Positions 26,174-34,599 of a stretch of 64,000 nucleotides of DNA are shown here, in pieces (within the stretch, counting starts at the first letter, position 1; every line of letters starts with the position of its first letter). Source of the stretch: CAZFER01 sp964517495 (GTDB lineage Bacteria; Hinthialibacterota; Hinthialibacteria; Hinthialibacterales; Hinthialibacteraceae); NCBI GenBank assembly GCA_964517495.1, contig CAZFER010000003.1, forward strand, positions 62,001 to 126,000, in the 5' to 3' direction. The translations under genes and the position numbers were made by a program. Below the pieces are notes generated by a model. It was not told the DNA's origin. It saw nothing but the letters and a program-made list of their open reading frames with translations, and did no database searches.

Positions 26174-28234
26174 TTATCGATGGAACGGCCAGAATCGAAC
26201 GGATGTGGGCTCCTCAACAAAGCTGTAAAAACCTGTTGAAGTGCCCATCACCAAATCATCCCAATAAAGGCGGTTGATGCGCTCTCCATGTATACCGGCG
26301 AAATAGAGCGACCAGGTATTGGTGGTTAAATCGAACTTATAAATGCTCTCGTTCACACCCACATACACCTCTGTACCCAAATCATTGGTTTCAATCGCGC
26401 TGAATTCACCATGAAGAGGCGCACCGGGCAGCATGGTCAAGTCACGATCCGCCACTACATTCAGGCCGGTCGCATCATATTCGATTTCAAAAACCACGCC
26501 GGAGCTGGGACCAATTTGAAGGGTGATGTATTGCAATTGTGGATTAACCGGGTGTTGGGCGATATCGTTCACAATTCCGATATAAGGTCCCGCCGTTGAA
26601 GTCACCTGACTCCAGGTAAGACCACCATCACCGGTTACCCACAAGCCAATATTACTCATCGAGGGAAGGTCACGCTCATGGCCAACACCTACATAGACCA
26701 CTTGCGTGCCAACGATCTCAAGAGCATTGGGATGCACACCGGTGAGGTTGGTTATAGTCCAGGTGTTACCACGATCATCACTCCGGACGATAATCCCCGC
26801 GTCTCCTTCTTCACTAAAACCGAGCGCTGCATAAAGCACATTGCTCCCAGCGGCATGGTCGATATCCGTTACGGTGGAACGGCTGGGGATTGGTGAAGCC
26901 ACCCAATGAAAAACATCACGCCAGGTTAAACCGCCATTGTCAGATTTATAAATGGTTTCATTGCCATCACCGGCCAGGAATTCTTCCGTACTATCCAGCA
27001 AAATCGCACATGCTGTTAATGGCGGGCCACCATGTCCCTGGGGAAAAACAGGAAACATCCAATCGGATGGAAGAGGCGGTTTTTGAAACACTGACGTGAT
27101 GGCCAATCCGCTTTTACTGGCTACCAAGGCAACATCTTTTGTGATGATATCCACATCGACATCATTAACGCCCACCGCAGCGATGCCGGTGTTTCGTTCT
27201 TCAAACGTTATTCCCCCATCGATGGATGCTGCCACTCCGACATCACTGGCCATCAGGATGATATTGGGATCATCAGCATCAAATGCAATAGCGCCGTCAT
27301 TCACATGGGTGCCCACGGTGGTATTAGGCAAGGGATGCCAGACACCGGTTGTAACATCGTACCAGTGGGAAGTGGTCCATAACCGATTGTTGTGGAAATT
27401 AATATATTGGGGATAGTGATGCTCAAAACTCATGGGAGTGATATTCACCCAGGTTGCCGGATCAAGGAAATTTTTGTTTTCATAAATGGTGGCAAAGGCT
27501 GAGTCACCTGCCAGGTAAACATATCCAGGGAAATTGGGATCTTCAGCGACCACTTCTATCGCTGTGGTAATAGTCGCTGGTAAGGCCACTGCTCCCCAGG
27601 TAAGCCCTCCATCGATGGATAGAAACAATTCATTGTGGCTGACATCAGGGTTGCGCATGCTGTTCATCACCGCATAAATTGAAAGAGGATCAGTCGGACG
27701 TGAGGCAAGTGACATAACCGCTGTATCGTGCCCTGCTCCTGCCTTGACCACGTGACGCGTCCATGCCGCTGGGCTTCCCGTCGGATTGAAATAAGCAACG
27801 CCGTTTGAGCAGCCCAGCATTAAACGAACGCCATCGTGAGAAATGCTTGTGATACCTTCACCAAAATATCCTGGGGTAGTTGGAGTTAAGATTTTTGTCC
27901 AGGTTATGCCGTCATTCCCGGCTGAACGCCAAACCTCTGAGTTATTGACAACAACATAAACATACGTGGAATCTGTTGCTATCCCGAAAGTATCTTCCGC
28001 AAAAATGGAAAGGTTCCAGGTTAGACCATAGTTATCGGTGAAATAAAGCGCATTGGCGCCTAACACATCCGCGTAAATCCGGTTAGGCGTTCCCGGCAGG
28101 TCAAACGAGGCCAATCCCTCGATATGCCCACCAAATAATCCCAAATTCTTCTTGATGACAACCGATGCCGATGCGGTATTCAAGCACAAGACGGCTAGTA
28201 TGAACAAAGCGAACCATTTCACCTTCATTTTCAT
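26174..28234 (-). CDS. Secreted BNR/VPS10-type beta-propeller protein
   Basis: A 686-residue exported protein. The frame is open far upstream, but the ATG at 28234 is preceded by TAGGAG and begins a signal peptide (MKMKVKWFALFILAVLCL, cleavage near ASA-SV). The mature protein is a string of propeller blades with Asp-box-like repeats, for example DNYGLTWN, DGGLTWGAV, DNGGLTWRDV, DDRGNTWT and GDGGLTWSQV. These are typical of sortilin/VPS10-like and plant photosystem-assembly (Ycf48-like) propellers. No YRIP motif or other sialidase active-site feature was seen, so it is more likely a binding or structural protein than an enzyme. Confidence 0.8.
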   Translation of the reverse strand: MKMKVKWFALFILAVLCLNTASASVVIKKNLGLFGGHIEGLASFDLPGTPNRIYADVLGANALYFTDNYGLTWNLSIFAEDTFGIATDSTYVYVVVNNSEVWRSAGNDGITWTKILTPTTPGYFGEGITSISHDGVRLMLGCSNGVAYFNPTGSPAAWTRHVVKAGAGHDTAVMSLASRPTDPLSIYAVMNSMRNPDVSHNELFLSIDGGLTWGAVALPATITTAIEVVAEDPNFPGYVYLAGDSAFATIYENKNFLDPATWVNITPMSFEHHYPQYINFHNNRLWTTSHWYDVTTGVWHPLPNTTVGTHVNDGAIAFDADDPNIILMASDVGVAASIDGGITFEERNTGIAAVGVNDVDVDIITKDVALVASKSGLAITSVFQKPPLPSDWMFPVFPQGHGGPPLTACAILLDSTEEFLAGDGNETIYKSDNGGLTWRDVFHWVASPIPSRSTVTDIDHAAGSNVLYAALGFSEEGDAGIIVRSDDRGNTWTITNLTGVHPNALEIVGTQVVYVGVGHERDLPSMSNIGLWVTGDGGLTWSQVTSTAGPYIGIVNDIAQHPVNPQLQYITLQIGPSSGVVFEIEYDATGLNVVADRDLTMLPGAPLHGEFSAIETNDLGTEVYVGVNESIYKFDLTTNTWSLYFAGIHGERINRLYWDDLVMGTSTGFYSFVEEPTSVRFWPFHR

Positions 28235-28505
28235 TACTCCTAAGGTTTGTTTATGATAGGATTGGTAAAAAAGATGGGAATAAAAGAAAAAAAAACGTTT
28301 TATCCCTTCAACCAATTCAGCCTTTACAAAGTGAACGTAAAAACAGAATGTATAATGACACAACATAACAAAAAATTTCTTTATTAAATCATTATCGGTA
28401 GAGGGGGATGATTTTTTAGTTTTTTTGTGAGGAATAAATATTGAGGGGATACTACCCAATAAATCCACACTTGCCGTTTAATCATCAGGCAGATTGACAT
28501 AAATT

Positions 28506-28922
28506 CTATGTCCAAGGATTTATTATGCCTATTCCAGTATCTTCAAAGTCTGAAACATTCCTTGTCATAATATAAAGTCCGTGCCTTTTCGCTGTTGCAG
28601 CGATTAAGCCATCACAAACAGACAAAATTTTGCCCTTTTTTTGCAAAGAAGCAGTCATCCTACCCCATATTTCTGCGGTTTCCTTATCAATAGGTAGAAT
28701 AGAATTTCCATAATCCGTTTCAAGATTAAAAATCCACTTTTTCAATACTGTTTTTTGCTTGTTTTGCTTAAGAAGTTCGATCCCTTTGATAATTTCTCCA
28801 AGCGAAATCACACTGATATAAAGATGTTCATCAGGAATATAATTAACAGCTTCTTTAACTGATGTTGCACCTTTGGGTTTACGAATCTCTGAGAGAACAC
28901 ATGTATCGAGTAACACTCTCAT
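28506..28922 (-). CDS. PIN-domain ribonuclease toxin (VapC-like)
   Basis: A 138-residue toxin of a type II toxin-antitoxin pair, expected to cleave RNA. The four acidic PIN residues are present: Asp6 (LLDTCVLSEI), Glu43 (LGEIIKGI), Asp104 (CDGLIAATA) and Asp125 (NVSDF). The ATG overlaps the last 4 bp of the upstream antitoxin gene. That ATGA overlap is usual for such pairs. A Mg-dependent nuclease role is family knowledge; targets cannot be inferred. Confidence 0.88.
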   Translation of the reverse strand: MRVLLDTCVLSEIRKPKGATSVKEAVNYIPDEHLYISVISLGEIIKGIELLKQNKQKTVLKKWIFNLETDYGNSILPIDKETAEIWGRMTASLQKKGKILSVCDGLIAATAKRHGLYIMTRNVSDFEDTGIGIINPWT

Positions 28923-29158
28923 ATGTCTACATTCCGCATGGAAGATCGATCCCGTTCCAATTCCAATCCTTCAAAACTTGGACCATCCATAAGAATTTGT
29001 TTAAATGATTTTTTCTGGCCCGTTAATTTTTTATATTCTTCTTCATTTATGATTATGACGCTGTCTTTCCTACGAGTAACTTTTTGAGGACCTTCCAGCA
29101 AGGCTTTATTGATCAGTTCACTGAATTTATTTTTAGCATCGGCCATTTTCCATTCCAT
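28919..29158 (-). CDS. Phd/YefM-family antitoxin
   Basis: A 79-residue DNA-binding antitoxin for the PIN toxin. The N-terminal domain fits the family (MEWKMADAKNKFSELINKAL, then GPQKVTRRKDSVIIINEEEY). The C-terminal tail, rich in Lys and Glu, would wrap the toxin. The ATG at 29158 has GAGGTGA a few bases upstream; a TTG at 29176 would be an alternative start but has no support. Autoregulation is likely through the palindrome just upstream. Confidence 0.85.
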   Translation of the reverse strand: MEWKMADAKNKFSELINKALLEGPQKVTRRKDSVIIINEEEYKKLTGQKKSFKQILMDGPSFEGLELERDRSSMRNVDI

Positions 29159-29174
29159 AGCTTCACCTCTTAAC

Positions 29175-29221
29175 AATCTAGATAGTCTAGATTATTCTAG
29201 CATTTTTTAATTATTGCCCAA
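29175..29221 (-). promoter_or_regulatory. Promoter and palindromic operator of the toxin-antitoxin pair
   Basis: AATCTAGA (29175-29182) and TCTAGATT (29186-29193) form a perfect 8-bp inverted repeat around TAG. Immediately upstream on the minus strand lies TAGAAT (29194-29199) as -10 and TTGGGC (29216-29221) as a weak -35, 16 bp apart. The operator covers the expected transcription start, which suits autorepression by a Phd-type antitoxin. Confidence 0.6.
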
Positions 29222-29247
29222 GTATAAAAGTGGACAAGATGAAATGA

Positions 29248-29484
29248 ACTTTAAAATCGGAATTTGATCTCCCATATGAGATCCTGCTTTATTCACCATT
29301 ATCGCTATGTCACGTTGCAGATTTAAGCCAGGAAACAAAATATTTGATTTGTGCTTTCCAACGAGATAAGAAACCCTTGGCTGAGAGTGTACCAAAGCAA
29401 ATACCTGCATTTGCATTGCCCATTGGTTTTTCTGACGAGGTTGCTTTATGTAAGTCTACTCACTGCCCCCCGGTGACAGCATAA
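29248..29484 (+). pseudogene. Possible coding remnant without a start codon
   Basis: The plus strand is open for 78 codons after a TGA at 29245-29247 and ends in TAA at 29484. The translation has an ordinary protein composition (for example DLPYEILLYSPLSLCHVADL and ETKYLICAFQRDKKPLAES) but no ATG, GTG or TTG near its start. Its end overlaps the 3' end of the convergent propeller gene. It may be the tail of a gene whose front was lost when the toxin-antitoxin pair arrived. No family was recognised and chance cannot be excluded. Confidence 0.22.
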
Positions 29485-30505
29485 TTGCATGAATCGTGGT
29501 TTGTTGTTCCTGGGTATAAAAACCACTTATATCCATCGCGGATAGTGTTTTTTCGAAGGTGGGATCAAATTCCACTATTTGAGCGGGATGTTGGGTATCC
29601 CGCCAGGTTGAGAATCCAACCAGGAAGGAAGAACCAGTCCAACAAAGCCCCCGCACAAAATAGGGTTGAGGTTCGATTGTTTTGGATGTAATGTTGCCGT
29701 TTTCCTCACGCCAGGCTACAGAATGTGAGCCGGATTCAGTGACAAAAAACTTTCCATCCAAAAAGATGCCATCATGCATCCCGCTAAAACCTCCAGGTTG
29801 AACAAAGAACTCAGAATCCCAGGTTTGAGGATTGAAGCGAATAACCGCGCTACGTTTTCCTACCTTGTTCCAATCCTTGGTGGTGACATATAAATGACCC
29901 TGATGAAATGTCATGTCGTTCAAATGATGGCGGTGATAAGGTGATTTTGTTTTATGAACGTAGCGGTATTCCTTATCAATAAACTGTAATTCAGGCGAAT
30001 GAGGTTTTGCTTTGAATAGGCGGCTCAGATAGGCAAAAACTCCTTTTTTCTGTGATGGATGATCTGGATACTCCCAATCCAAAATAGGCTCATCCGGCCC
30101 CCATCGCCATTTCAACGCCAAAGTTTCCGCATCCAGGCATAGAACCGAATCGATACCGGTGGAAGCCACCCAGATGTTTTTGCCATCGGTTTCCAAGCCG
30201 TGTAGATCACTCATATAGGGTAAAGAGAAAGCATTCACAACTTGAAATGAATCATAATCGATTTCAACGATAAAGTTCCAGGCGGCAACAAAAATTCGAC
30301 TGCCAATCGAACAAAGACCGTTTAAAAAACATGTCATAAAAGCCTGGTCATCCTGAAAGGAGGCCGTGGGAATCTTTAGCTGACGTACAACCGTTTTTTT
30401 CTCCCAATCAATTTCAGCGATAATTCCATAAACATTGGATGATGTAAAATAATAATCCGGCTTTAAAGTTACGATGATGTTCATTTTATATGGTCTTTCA
30501 TTCAT
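29456..30505 (-). CDS. Predicted cytoplasmic beta-propeller protein, unknown function
   Basis: A 349-residue protein without a signal peptide. It is built of repeats with the rhythm of a six- or seven-bladed propeller, for example GIIAEIDWEKKTVVRQLKIP, NFIVEIDYDSFQVV, DSVLCLDAETLALKWRW, SAVIRFNPQTW and AQIVEFDPTF. A His-rich stretch YHRHHLND lies near the middle. It follows the PHP-type hydrolase gene by 8 bp on the same strand, so the two are very likely co-translated. The start is uncertain: ATG at 30505, or the second ATG at 30484, which also has a purine-rich leader. Confidence 0.65.
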   Translation of the reverse strand: MNERPYKMNIIVTLKPDYYFTSSNVYGIIAEIDWEKKTVVRQLKIPTASFQDDQAFMTCFLNGLCSIGSRIFVAAWNFIVEIDYDSFQVVNAFSLPYMSDLHGLETDGKNIWVASTGIDSVLCLDAETLALKWRWGPDEPILDWEYPDHPSQKKGVFAYLSRLFKAKPHSPELQFIDKEYRYVHKTKSPYHRHHLNDMTFHQGHLYVTTKDWNKVGKRSAVIRFNPQTWDSEFFVQPGGFSGMHDGIFLDGKFFVTESGSHSVAWREENGNITSKTIEPQPYFVRGLCWTGSSFLVGFSTWRDTQHPAQIVEFDPTFEKTLSAMDISGFYTQEQQTTIHAIMLSPGGSE

Positions 30506-30513
30506 GTGCTTGA

Positions 30514-32025
30514 TTAATAACTTACAATTCCCCGGATAAAAATGGGATTGGTGATTGCCGCCAGTTCATCGAGGGGACGTCCATATTGGTATATTTCCAC
30601 TCGAAACCAGGTAATCCCCATTTTAGCTGTTTCCATAAATTTGATGTGAGTTTCCCTCGTGGATGATAAGGGCATTTCACAGTAGATACCCTCATTGGTT
30701 TTAATTTTCAGAAAACCGCTCCGATCCATAAGTGAAACATCCAAGAACATCAGGTAAGGCTCACCCACCGGCAGGCGCAATTCATCCCCGATCATGGCCT
30801 TCCCTTGTTGCGACTCAATCCAGTAATTGACCGCCGGTTCAATGCTCGAATAAAAACGCCCTTGTTTTAATGCACTTAACAAGTGGGTTTCTGAGGTTCC
30901 CTGACTGTAAATAATGGTTTTGGGCAAGGATTCAACTATGGAATGATCCATATGCACAGCAGAACCTTTTCCACAGGTTGCGTAAATCCGAATCCCTTGA
31001 TCTAACAAGGAATCCCAAAAATCCAATCCTTTCAAAATCTCAGGGAAGCGGGATTTCCAACGGCCCGGCCATAGTTCTATCAAGTCCACCGAAGCCCACA
31101 TCTCACCATTCCACTGCCAGGACACTTTTTCTTCATCCAAAGTAAAAGCGAATGGATGAAGCGCGCAAAACAATCCACCCTGCATATGCGTTTGGTGAAT
31201 TAAGTCATGTAATTCGAAAGCATCATCAAATACATGCCATGCCAGCAATTCTTTTGTCCCTAACAAAAGGGCATGTCCATTAAACGACCTGATTTCTTGC
31301 CCTCGGATAAGGCCAAGAGAGGGAGGTTCGGATAAAAGGTCCAACGGAGGGATATCATGGTCTGTCAATGCGATGAACTGGTATCCAAGATCACGATACG
31401 TCCTGATAACCTCTTCCGGAGGTAAAGCCTCGGCACTGCGAGCAGAATGTTCATGGAGTTCGCCGACCATCCATTGGGCTGATTCATTATCTTCAACCTG
31501 CTGATCCAGATCATCGAGTTGAAAATGAGTAGAGCGTTCCAAAGAATGCGGTTCTTCTGAACTGGACTCAACTACCAGTTCAAAACCGAGTTTGCCAATT
31601 TGATGAGGATAAATCAAAACATACGCCTTCCACTCACCAACCGGTAAAGGACGGTTAATAAATCCCGGCGAAGAAAACGACTTGGATATGATTTTCCACT
31701 CTTCAAAGGCAGGATCCCATCGGCCTCGAAATACTTGCTCACTATCAAAGAAAAAAACCGCGTATAAGTGTTTAATTTTATGCCGGATAACCGAATAAAA
31801 CCCTTCATTCAACAATTCACGCTGATTCACTCCAATTTCGCTATGATTCGTGTAAAATTTAAATAAGGGATCAATCTCTCTATTTTGCCCGATATAAATG
31901 GATCGGCATTGTATCCGAATAGCCTGAGATTCAGCTCCCACATAAAGAGGGACCACTTGAATACTCCCTTGAGGTGAAGAGAAACTGGAAATCTTTTTGG
32001 AAATGAGTTTTTCCCACTTATTCAT
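30514..32025 (-). CDS. PHP-domain metallohydrolase, CehA/McbA-like
   Basis: A 503-residue protein. Residues 1-185 are a beta-rich N-terminal region. The PHP metal-binding domain starts with GELHEHSARSAEALPPEEV (His191, His193) and continues with YQFIALTDHD, GQEIRSFNGHALLLG, FCALHPF and the later ATCGKGSAVHM. These positions correspond to the tri-metal site of PHP phosphoesterases and CehA-type hydrolases. The C-terminal 120 residues form another beta domain. There is no export signal. The substrate is unknown. It is paired with the propeller gene downstream, and an operon of the two is likely. Confidence 0.75.
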   Translation of the reverse strand: MNKWEKLISKKISSFSSPQGSIQVVPLYVGAESQAIRIQCRSIYIGQNREIDPLFKFYTNHSEIGVNQRELLNEGFYSVIRHKIKHLYAVFFFDSEQVFRGRWDPAFEEWKIISKSFSSPGFINRPLPVGEWKAYVLIYPHQIGKLGFELVVESSSEEPHSLERSTHFQLDDLDQQVEDNESAQWMVGELHEHSARSAEALPPEEVIRTYRDLGYQFIALTDHDIPPLDLLSEPPSLGLIRGQEIRSFNGHALLLGTKELLAWHVFDDAFELHDLIHQTHMQGGLFCALHPFAFTLDEEKVSWQWNGEMWASVDLIELWPGRWKSRFPEILKGLDFWDSLLDQGIRIYATCGKGSAVHMDHSIVESLPKTIIYSQGTSETHLLSALKQGRFYSSIEPAVNYWIESQQGKAMIGDELRLPVGEPYLMFLDVSLMDRSGFLKIKTNEGIYCEMPLSSTRETHIKFMETAKMGITWFRVEIYQYGRPLDELAAITNPIFIRGIVSY

Positions 32026-32166
32026 TTAAAACAATTCATTTCTTTAAAAAAATGTACCTAATTGAGTGCCATTAATAAAAAAATGTAAAGAGTCAGAAAA
32101 GAAATCGGACACTTTTAAACCTTTGTGATACACATTAAATACGAAGCTAAACACGAAACAACGACC

Positions 32167-32733
32167 ATGGATAATGCTGAATTCACCTTAATTCAACAAA
32201 TTTTAGCCGGCCGGCGGGATTGTTACCGGCCCCTGGTAGAGAAATACCAAAAAAAGGTGTTTCTGCTTGCCAATAGTATGATACACAATACAGCAGAAGC
32301 ACAGGATATAGCACAAGAAACATTTTTACTTGCTTATCGTAAGTTGAGAGAATTAAAAGACTTAACTAAGTTTTCCTCTTGGTTGTTTGGTATAACACGG
32401 AATCTTTGTTATACTCGTTTACGCCAAAAAAAGGTTGAACCAGAATCACTGGAAGCCATTCCAGCATATCATAACTCATTGAATATTATATCGTTAAAGC
32501 CGAATCAGGATGAAGGTGAAGATCTTCAAGATTTACTGTTGAAACGATTAAAAAAGTTACCTGAGAAATATCAAACGCTGTTACGGCTTAAATATTTGGA
32601 TGACTACTCGTATCAAGAAATTTCTGAGATGTTAGACCTTCCCATCGATCTTGTTCGATCCAGATTATTTGAAGGACGGCGAATCTTGCGGGAAGGAATG
32701 CAAAAAGCACGGAGAGTGAATAATGAAGGCTAA
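32167..32733 (+). CDS. RNA polymerase sigma factor, ECF type
   Basis: A 188-residue sigma-70 family factor with only regions 2 and 4. Region 2 is seen as YRPLVEKYQKKVFLLANSMIH, AQDIAQETFLLAYRKL and FSSWLFGITRNLCYTRLRQ. Region 4 reads LPEKYQTLLRLKYLDDYSYQEISEMLDLPIDLVRSRLFEGRRIL. The ATG at 32167 (MDNAEFTLIQQIL) is preferred to a GTG at 32125 because family members start there, although neither has a clear Shine-Dalgarno. The gene overlaps the anti-sigma gene by 11 bp. Confidence 0.92.
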   Translation: MDNAEFTLIQQILAGRRDCYRPLVEKYQKKVFLLANSMIHNTAEAQDIAQETFLLAYRKLRELKDLTKFSSWLFGITRNLCYTRLRQKKVEPESLEAIPAYHNSLNIISLKPNQDEGEDLQDLLLKRLKKLPEKYQTLLRLKYLDDYSYQEISEMLDLPIDLVRSRLFEGRRILREGMQKARRVNNEG

Positions 32734-33766
32734 GGGATGTTGCACCGAATGGGAGCAGGAAATTATCCTTTATTTGGATAATGAATTGCCCTCCGATCGA
32801 TGCACACACGTCGAAAAGCATCTTGAACGATGCCACCACTGTTCGGACTTCTATTTTGATGTAGAGCGGGAAGAAAGACTATTAGCCGGTTCTTTACGGC
32901 AAGAAACCAAACCGGCATTGAACTCCCTGGCATTCGTTAATCAAGTCATGTCTGATCTCCCCCTTGTCCAACCGGTTACCCTGAGTTGGCGCTTGAGAGA
33001 GATGTCATTGACCGCAACGCGGATTTTATTTCAACAAGGCTATCGGCATTATGCGATTGCCGTATCGATATTAATTTGCGTTTTAGGTATTTACGCTACT
33101 TTATCGATGGGAAACATCGGGGAACTGCCCCTGGTTCATATCAAACGTAGCGGCATTCTTTACAGCTCGATACTACGCCAACCTTTTTATATTGATAAGG
33201 CCATTCGCCCAGAAGGTGAATTTTTTGAATTTCACGACAACACTGTTGTTTATGCCTCTCCTTATACTCTATTTTCTGTGGAAGCCTACCCGGAAAACGA
33301 AGAGAAAGACAGCGTTGGTATGGAACGCCGCATCCGCCTGCAATCAGGTGAGCTGTTTTTTGATGTAAAACACCGAAATGAAGGATTCAGCGTTATCTGC
33401 CCCAACGCCATGGTAAAAGTGGTTGGAACTCAGTTTTATGTGAGCGTTACCTCAGGCCAAACCAAAATCACCTCCGTAGCGGTACGAAAAGGAAACGTAC
33501 TGATAGAAACCACCGGACGAAGCGCCAGTGTTATTGCTGGCCAGATGGTACGCTTGTGGTCTATGAATAATGGGAAAAAACTGGTCTTACAGGTTCCAGA
33601 ACCCATTCGTCCCGATTACTTGCATCGTTTAAATGAATTTAACGACACCCTAAGCAATCGTCACGATCAACGAATCCTTCTCCCACCCAGGAGTTTATAC
33701 GATTATAACTGGGAATCGGGTGACGATATCATGATTTCACCCTTCCTGACGAATCCGGAATATTAA
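32723..33766 (+). CDS. Anti-sigma factor with zinc-finger (ZAS) and FecR-like domains
   Basis: A 347-residue single-span membrane protein. The cytoplasmic N-terminus has the zinc-binding anti-sigma motif HVEKHLERCHHC. A transmembrane helix lies near 112-131 (YAIAVSILICVLGIYATL). Outside is a FecR-type domain (about 195-280) with RRIRLQSGELFFDVKH, MVKVVGTQFYVSV and AVRKGNVLIET. It should hold the ECF sigma factor until a periplasmic signal arrives. Partner TonB-dependent receptors, normal for FecIR systems, are not adjacent. The start codon lies inside the sigma gene, indicating coupled translation. Confidence 0.88.
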   Translation: MKAKGCCTEWEQEIILYLDNELPSDRCTHVEKHLERCHHCSDFYFDVEREERLLAGSLRQETKPALNSLAFVNQVMSDLPLVQPVTLSWRLREMSLTATRILFQQGYRHYAIAVSILICVLGIYATLSMGNIGELPLVHIKRSGILYSSILRQPFYIDKAIRPEGEFFEFHDNTVVYASPYTLFSVEAYPENEEKDSVGMERRIRLQSGELFFDVKHRNEGFSVICPNAMVKVVGTQFYVSVTSGQTKITSVAVRKGNVLIETTGRSASVIAGQMVRLWSMNNGKKLVLQVPEPIRPDYLHRLNEFNDTLSNRHDQRILLPPRSLYDYNWESGDDIMISPFLTNPEY

Positions 33767-33830
33767 GATGTGCTTCTATAGCATCTCATAAGTCTTGGAA
33801 AAGAAATTTGTCCTCTTGGAAAACAATCGC

Positions 33831-34559
33831 TTATTTGATTCCCAAAACTTCTTTTTGCAGGTCAATGATACGCTCAATGCCTTCATCAGCCACGTTTAAC
33901 ATGAGGTTCAATTTATCCCGGTCAAAGGCCACCAACTCCGCGGTACCCTGGATTTCCACATAATCACCATTATCTGTTTTAACCACATTGAAATCCACAT
34001 CGGCCGTGCTGTCTTCACTGTAATCGAGGTCCAGACAAACGGTGCCATCAACCAATCCAACACTGACCGCCGCGACCAAATTTGTCATGGGCCATTCATC
34101 AATCAACTCATTTTCCTGCATAAAACGCAACGCATCATACAATGCCACTGCTGCCCCCGTGATCGATGCCGTGCGTGTCCCCCCATCTGCTTGAATCACA
34201 TCGCAATCAATAAATATGGTGCGTTCTCCGAACTTTTCCAATTCTGTTACGCATCGAAGCGACCGTCCGATTAACCGCTGGATCTCCTGTGCACGCCCGC
34301 TTTTGGCGCGCTCGCGCGAGATACGCTGCTTGGTGGATTTAGGAAGCATGCTGTATTCCGCCGTAACCCAGCCCTGTTTTGAACCCACCAAAAAGGGGGG
34401 CACACGGTCTTCAATTGATGCCGTGCAAATTACCTTGGTTCGGCCCACCATAACCAGGCAGGAACCCTCGGCAAAATCCATGTAATTTCGTTGAAGGGTG
34501 AGATCACGCATTTCTCCGATGCGTCGGCCACTCGGTCGATTTAAGGCGTTTTCATTCAT
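33831..34559 (-). CDS. rph: Ribonuclease PH
   Basis: A phosphorolytic 3'-5' exoribonuclease that trims tRNA 3' ends. It is 242 residues with typical blocks: RPSGRRIGEMRDL, EGSCLVMVGRTKVICTASIED, GWVTAEYSMLPKST, RIGR-type LIGRSLRCV, DCDVIQADGGTRTASITGA and DLDYSEDSTADVD. The ATG at 34559 has GAGGAA upstream and fits the family; the frame is open further into the uvrA side without support. It follows uvrA by 40 bp on the same strand. Confidence 0.95.
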   Translation of the reverse strand: MNENALNRPSGRRIGEMRDLTLQRNYMDFAEGSCLVMVGRTKVICTASIEDRVPPFLVGSKQGWVTAEYSMLPKSTKQRISRERAKSGRAQEIQRLIGRSLRCVTELEKFGERTIFIDCDVIQADGGTRTASITGAAVALYDALRFMQENELIDEWPMTNLVAAVSVGLVDGTVCLDLDYSEDSTADVDFNVVKTDNGDYVEIQGTAELVAFDRDKLNLMLNVADEGIERIIDLQKEVLGIK

Positions 34560-34599
34560 TCTATTCCTCTTTAGCATCAACCATGATGATTTATGATTT

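Noticed and set aside
26174..28234. The Asp-box propeller considered as a second sialidase.
   Set aside because: It has Asp-box-like repeats but no YRIP, no NExxVVEL-type segment and no arginine triad pattern; a VPS10/Ycf48-like propeller fits better.
29207..29416. A 69-codon minus-strand open frame next to the toxin-antitoxin promoter.
   Set aside because: No ribosome site and no protein-like pattern; it also overlaps the promoter and operator of the antitoxin gene, and the opposite strand reads better.
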